Of a stretch of 53,996 nucleotides of DNA, positions 50,298 to 53,996 are shown piece by piece. This stretch comes from Lachnospiraceae bacterium (lineage in GTDB: Bacteria; Bacillota; Clostridia; Lachnospirales; Lachnospiraceae): NCBI GenBank assembly GCA_017619975.1, contig JAFZRH010000071.1, positions 1 to 53,996 on the forward strand. The letters are read 5' to 3'. The notes under the pieces were generated by a model that saw nothing but the letters and a program-made list of their open reading frames with translations, searched no databases and was not told the DNA's origin. The position numbers were made by a program, and so were the translations under genes. The stretch's first letter is position 1. Every line of letters starts with the position of its first letter.

Positions 50298-52061
50298 ATG
50301 AGGCAGAACAAAAAGAAAAAAGCCATTCTGACGCCGCTGCTTTTGCATTACTCTCCGGTCTACCTGATCGGGCTGGCCGCCCTTTTCATGGTGGACTATG
50401 TACAGCTGTTTATCCCGCAGTATATGGGCGAGGTAACGGACGGTCTGGCATCTCACACGCTGGACGGCGCCGGCGTCTGGGATCTTTGCCGGAAGATCAT
50501 TCTTTGCGGTGTCCTGCATCTTTTAGGCCGCTTCGTCTGGCGCTACTGCATCTTCGGCACGGCCCGAAAAGTCGAACGCATCATGCGGAATCAGCTTTTT
50601 GCGCAGCTGGAGACTTTAACGCAGCGCTACTATCACGAGCACAAGACCGGCGATCTGATGAGCTACTTCACCAATGACCTGGAAGCCGTGCGCATGGCGG
50701 TGGGGCCTTCGATCGTGACGGCCTTCGACGCGACGGTCATGACGGTCCTGGTGCTCTACCGCATGATCACCCATGTGAGCCTTACGCTTACGCTCTATAC
50801 GCTGATCCCGATGGGGATCCTGGCCGTCGGCGGATATTTTTACGGAAAAGTCATCGAGATCCGCTACCGGAAGATGCAGAAGGCTTTTGCGGACCTGCAG
50901 GACTACGTGCAGGAGAGCGTCTCCGGTGAGCGCGTCGTCAAAGCCTTCGTGCAGGAGAAAAAGCAGTTTGAAGCGTTCCGGGCGGTCAATGAAAACAAGC
51001 GCCGGGCTTCCCTGAACGTCGTGAAGATCAACGCCCTGTTCATCCCCTCGCTGCGGCTTCTGGTCGGCGCGACCTATGTCATCGCGATCGTCGTCGGCGG
51101 CTACTACACCATGATCGGCGAGATGACGCTGGGCCGCTTCGTGATGTTCACTTCGTATATCAGTTCCCTGGTCTGGCCGATGATCGCGCTGGGCGATGCC
51201 ATCACGTCCATTTCGCAGGGCATTGCCGGCATGAACCGCATCCACGAGGTCATGGATGAGGAGAGCGAGATCCGGGATCCGGAAGAACCGGACGAGGTCG
51301 GACCGTTCAGCGGACAGATCAGCTTCGATCACGTGACCTTCTCTTACGGCGAAAACCTGCCGGACAAGCTGCAGGACGTCACGGTGGAGGTCAAACCCGG
51401 CGAGACGCTGGCGGTCATGGGCCGGACCGGCTCGGGCAAATCCACTTTCGTGAACCTGCTCTGCCGTCTGTACGACGTGGAGCACGGTTCCGTATCCTAT
51501 GACGGACACGACATTAAAAAGATTCCACTCAAGGTTTTGCGGGAAAATATCGCCTATGTCCCCCAGGATAACTTCCTGTTTTCTCAGACTCTCGCGGGAA
51601 ATATTTCTTTCGGAAATCTGGATGCTTCTCAGGAGGAGATCGAACAGGCGGCCAAAGCGGCGGATATCCACGACAACATCATGGAATTCCCGGAAAAATA
51701 CCAGACTATGGTCGGCGAGCGGGGCGTGACCTTATCCGGCGGCCAGAAGCAGCGCAGCTCCATCGCGCGGGCGCTCTTAAAAAACAGCCCGATCCTGATC
51801 CTGGACGATGCGCTCTCCGCCGTGGATACGGACACCGAGGAGCGGATTCTGGAAAACTTGAAAGCATACCGCGCCGGACGGACGAATATCATCATCGCGC
51901 ACCGCGTTTCCACGGTGCAGAACGCGGATCATATCCTCGTGCTGGATGAAGGCCGGCCGGCCGAATACGGCACCCGGGAAGAACTGATGGCGCGGGGCGG
52001 CATTTTTGCCTCCATGGCCCGCAAGCAGCAGCTGGAGCGTCAGCTTCAGCTGGTGGATTAG
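50298..52061 (+). CDS. heterodimeric ABC exporter, subunit A (degenerate catalytic site)
   Basis: This encodes 587 residues: an N-terminal six-helix membrane domain (about 15-310) and an ATPase domain. Walker A GRTGSGKS is at 375-382, the Q-loop is VPQDNFLF, the signature is canonical LSGGQKQR, and the H-loop is IIAHRVST. The Walker B reads LILDDALSAVD, with Asp where the catalytic Glu normally stands. This is the pattern of the degenerate half of heterodimeric exporters such as TM287/288. Substrates of this family are drugs, lipids or peptides and cannot be told here. Subunit B begins 15 bp later. Confidence 0.92.
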   Translation: MRQNKKKKAILTPLLLHYSPVYLIGLAALFMVDYVQLFIPQYMGEVTDGLASHTLDGAGVWDLCRKIILCGVLHLLGRFVWRYCIFGTARKVERIMRNQLFAQLETLTQRYYHEHKTGDLMSYFTNDLEAVRMAVGPSIVTAFDATVMTVLVLYRMITHVSLTLTLYTLIPMGILAVGGYFYGKVIEIRYRKMQKAFADLQDYVQESVSGERVVKAFVQEKKQFEAFRAVNENKRRASLNVVKINALFIPSLRLLVGATYVIAIVVGGYYTMIGEMTLGRFVMFTSYISSLVWPMIALGDAITSISQGIAGMNRIHEVMDEESEIRDPEEPDEVGPFSGQISFDHVTFSYGENLPDKLQDVTVEVKPGETLAVMGRTGSGKSTFVNLLCRLYDVEHGSVSYDGHDIKKIPLKVLRENIAYVPQDNFLFSQTLAGNISFGNLDASQEEIEQAAKAADIHDNIMEFPEKYQTMVGERGVTLSGGQKQRSSIARALLKNSPILILDDALSAVDTDTEERILENLKAYRAGRTNIIIAHRVSTVQNADHILVLDEGRPAEYGTREELMARGGIFASMARKQQLERQLQLVD

Positions 52062-52076
52062 GGAAGGAGGTGCGAC

Positions 52077-53996
52077 ATGGCTCAGTTAAATGAAGAAGTG
52101 CTCGAGACCAAGTATAACGGCAACGTTTTCGCCCGCCTCTTTGCCTATGTAAAGCCGCATATCAAAACCATGCTGCTGGCGCTTTTCCTGGTTCTCACGG
52201 TCACCGGCATCGATCTTTTAAAGCCGGTGCTGATCGGGAAGGCGATCGACGGCTGCATCGAAGGGTACGATGCGCCTTTCTACTATGTTTCCGCCGAAAA
52301 AGCGGAGATCACGCTGGACGGGCTTTCCTTAAGCCGCAGCGAACCGGCCAGGGCGCAGGAAGGCCCGCAGGCTGCCAGACTTCTGTACTATGAAGAAACC
52401 TATTTCCTGGCAAAAGACCTGACCGTCGACGAGCTGCGGGAGATCGCGGCTCTGGAGGAAGACGGCCTGCCCGGCGCCGTACGCACGGGCAGCAGTCTGC
52501 GCGTGACCCTGGCAGGGCGTCAGATCGAGGCCGTCGAACAGAACAAGGAAGCGCTCTCGCAGCTGCGTGCGCAGGACAGAAGCGGCGCACTGAAGATCGG
52601 TCTCCTTTACGCAGGACTCCTCGTTATCGGCTTTTTCCTGCAGATCTGGCAGAACTGGCTGCTGCAGAAGACGGGACAGAGCATTATCCTGACCATTCGG
52701 CAGGAGGTCTTCGAGCATGTGCACAGCCTGCCGCTGCGCTTCTTTGATACCAACCCGGTGGGGCGTATCGTGACGCGCGTTACGAACGACGTGGAATCCT
52801 TAAACCAGATGTACACACAGGTGCTGGTGCGCCTGATCAGCAATACGGTCCTGATCATCGGCTACGCGGTGGTCATGATCAGCATCGACCCGCATCTGGC
52901 GCTGATCTCGTTCCTGTTCCTGCCTGTCGTTTTCGGGATCACACTGGCCTTCCGCATCCTGATCCGCAAGATCTACCGCATCGTGCGGACCAAGATCTCG
53001 GCTCTTAATACCTTCCTGTCCGAAAACATTTCCGGCATGAAGCTGATCCAGCTCTTCGCCCGTGAAAAGACCAAGGCGGCGGAGTTTAAAGAACGGACGG
53101 ACGACCTGTACAAGTCTCAGATGAAGGAACTCTTTACCTTTGGCCTGTTCCGGCCGGGCCTGTCCTTTATCGCGAATTTCGCTTACGCGCTGATCATCTA
53201 CAAGAGCGGCGTTTCGGTGCTGGCCGGCACACTGTCCCTGGGCACGCTTTATATCTTCACCAGCTACATCCGTTCCTTCTTCGAGCCGATCCAGGAGCTG
53301 GCGGAGCAGTTTTCGACTCTGCAGAACGCGATGGCTTCCGCGGAGAAGATCTTCACGATCCTGGACGAGGAGAATACGATCCTGGAGTCCGAAAATCCGG
53401 TTCGCATGCCCGACTTCAAGGGAAAGATCGAGTTTAAGAACGTCTGGTTCGCCTACGAGAACGAGGACTGGGTCTTAAAGGACATCAGCTTCGTGATCAA
53501 TCCCGGCGAGCGCGTGGCCTTCGTCGGCGCGACCGGCGCGGGAAAGTCCTCCATCCTGAACCTGATCGGCCGCTACTATGACATTCAGAAGGGCGAGATC
53601 CTGATCGATGACGTGAACATCAAAGATCTGTCGCTGGCGGATCTGCGGCAGGCCATCGGCCAGGTGCAGCAGGACGTCTTCATCTTTACCGGCGACATCA
53701 AGAGCAACATCCGCCTGCTGGACGAGAGCATCACGGATGAAGAGATCCGGGCGGCATCCCAGGCGGCGAACGCGGACCATTTCATTGAAAACCTGCCGGA
53801 AAAATACGATGAGCCCGTCACCGAACGCGGCTCCACGCTTTCCGCCGGCGAGCGCCAGCTCCTTTCCTTCGCACGGACCCTGGCCTACGATCCGAAGATC
53901 CTGGTCCTGGATGAGGCGACGGCAAACATTGATACCGAGACCGAGCAGCTGATCCAGGCGGCGCTGGAGCGACTGATGCAGGGGCGGACCTCCATC
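52077..53996 (+). CDS. heterodimeric ABC exporter, subunit B (3' end outside window)
   Basis: The 640 visible codons start at ATG 52077 behind GGGAAGGAGG and run open to the end of the window; the protein is nearly complete. Membrane segment 1 (about 32-50) is followed by an extra extracytoplasmic region of about 110 residues (70-180) before segment 2, longer than the short loop of most exporters. The ATPase domain has Walker A GATGAGKS starting at 484, a signature reading LSAGERQ and a canonical Walker B VLDEATANID. The degenerate signature complements the degenerate Walker B of subunit A, so only one of the two ATP sites is expected to be fully active. Confidence 0.92.
   Translation, partial: MAQLNEEVLETKYNGNVFARLFAYVKPHIKTMLLALFLVLTVTGIDLLKPVLIGKAIDGCIEGYDAPFYYVSAEKAEITLDGLSLSRSEPARAQEGPQAARLLYYEETYFLAKDLTVDELREIAALEEDGLPGAVRTGSSLRVTLAGRQIEAVEQNKEALSQLRAQDRSGALKIGLLYAGLLVIGFFLQIWQNWLLQKTGQSIILTIRQEVFEHVHSLPLRFFDTNPVGRIVTRVTNDVESLNQMYTQVLVRLISNTVLIIGYAVVMISIDPHLALISFLFLPVVFGITLAFRILIRKIYRIVRTKISALNTFLSENISGMKLIQLFAREKTKAAEFKERTDDLYKSQMKELFTFGLFRPGLSFIANFAYALIIYKSGVSVLAGTLSLGTLYIFTSYIRSFFEPIQELAEQFSTLQNAMASAEKIFTILDEENTILESENPVRMPDFKGKIEFKNVWFAYENEDWVLKDISFVINPGERVAFVGATGAGKSSILNLIGRYYDIQKGEILIDDVNIKDLSLADLRQAIGQVQQDVFIFTGDIKSNIRLLDESITDEEIRAASQAANADHFIENLPEKYDEPVTERGSTLSAGERQLLSFARTLAYDPKILVLDEATANIDTETEQLIQAALERLMQGRTSI

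Overview
This 54 kb window comes from a fairly GC-rich, strictly fermentative member of the Bacillota, most likely class Clostridia. The evidence is the gene content: an L10-leader-controlled rplJL, LytR-CpsA-Psr proteins, Big2-repeat amidase, CPBP protease, ZapA, NrdR, RF3, an 8-Cys ferredoxin and a complete lysine fermentation gene set. Ribosome binding sites are strong AGGAGG-like sequences and several promoters have clean sigma-A boxes with 17-18 bp spacers. I do not name a species.

Layout. 0-2.2 kb: end of rplK, then rplA, rplJ and rplL with an L10 leader and attenuator; a terminator follows rplL and rpoBC is not next. 2.3-12.7 kb: cell-envelope block (Big2/amidase_3 protein, MoxR ATPase, DUF58 protein, membrane protein with a DUF4129-like tail, two tandem LCP proteins, HtrA-like protease). 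12.8-15.9 kb: small ferredoxin, NAD(P)HX repair enzyme, CPBP protease, MscL with a zinc-ribbon tail. 16-19.6 kb: small surface-glycan set (DegT aminotransferase, GT2, flippase). 19.6-23.9 kb: HIT protein, ZapA, U32 peptidase, Nudix, ThpR. 23.9-25.4 kb (minus strand): APH-type kinase and corrinoid adenosyltransferase.

25.4-39.9 kb is the metabolic heart: kamB, a small membrane protein and kamC (reactivase of lysine 5,6-aminomutase), two AmmeMemoRadiSam genes, then a lysine riboswitch followed by kal, kce, kdd, kamA, kamD, kamE and an acetoacetyl-CoA synthetase. Together they convert lysine to 3-aminobutyryl-CoA/crotonyl-CoA and acetoacetate. The adenosyltransferase can supply the adenosylcobalamin used by KamDE, and KamBC can re-activate that enzyme. 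In the riboswitch, the 3' strand of helix P1 is also part of the 5' arm of the terminator, which predicts that lysine turns the operon ON.

40-54 kb: two zinc-ribbon membrane proteins, a YbiT/YkpA-type ABC-F protein, a Na/Pi cotransporter gene interrupted by an in-frame TAG, RF3, NrdR, EF-P, a sigma-like protein lacking region 4, and a heterodimeric ABC exporter whose second subunit runs off the end of the window.

Two dispersed palindromic repeat families occur. Family 1 (CTTGCC...GGGCAAG type, full copies of about 140 bp plus half copies) sits at 976-1032, 32574-32717 and 33786-33925; a half copy lies inside the acetoacetyl-CoA synthetase gene, in frame and flanked by a 9-bp direct repeat. 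Family 2 (GTGTCAT...ATGACAC type) sits at 31143-31294 and 49366-49404, with a related tandem pair at 22607-22903. No tRNA, rRNA, CRISPR array, transposase or prophage gene was seen.
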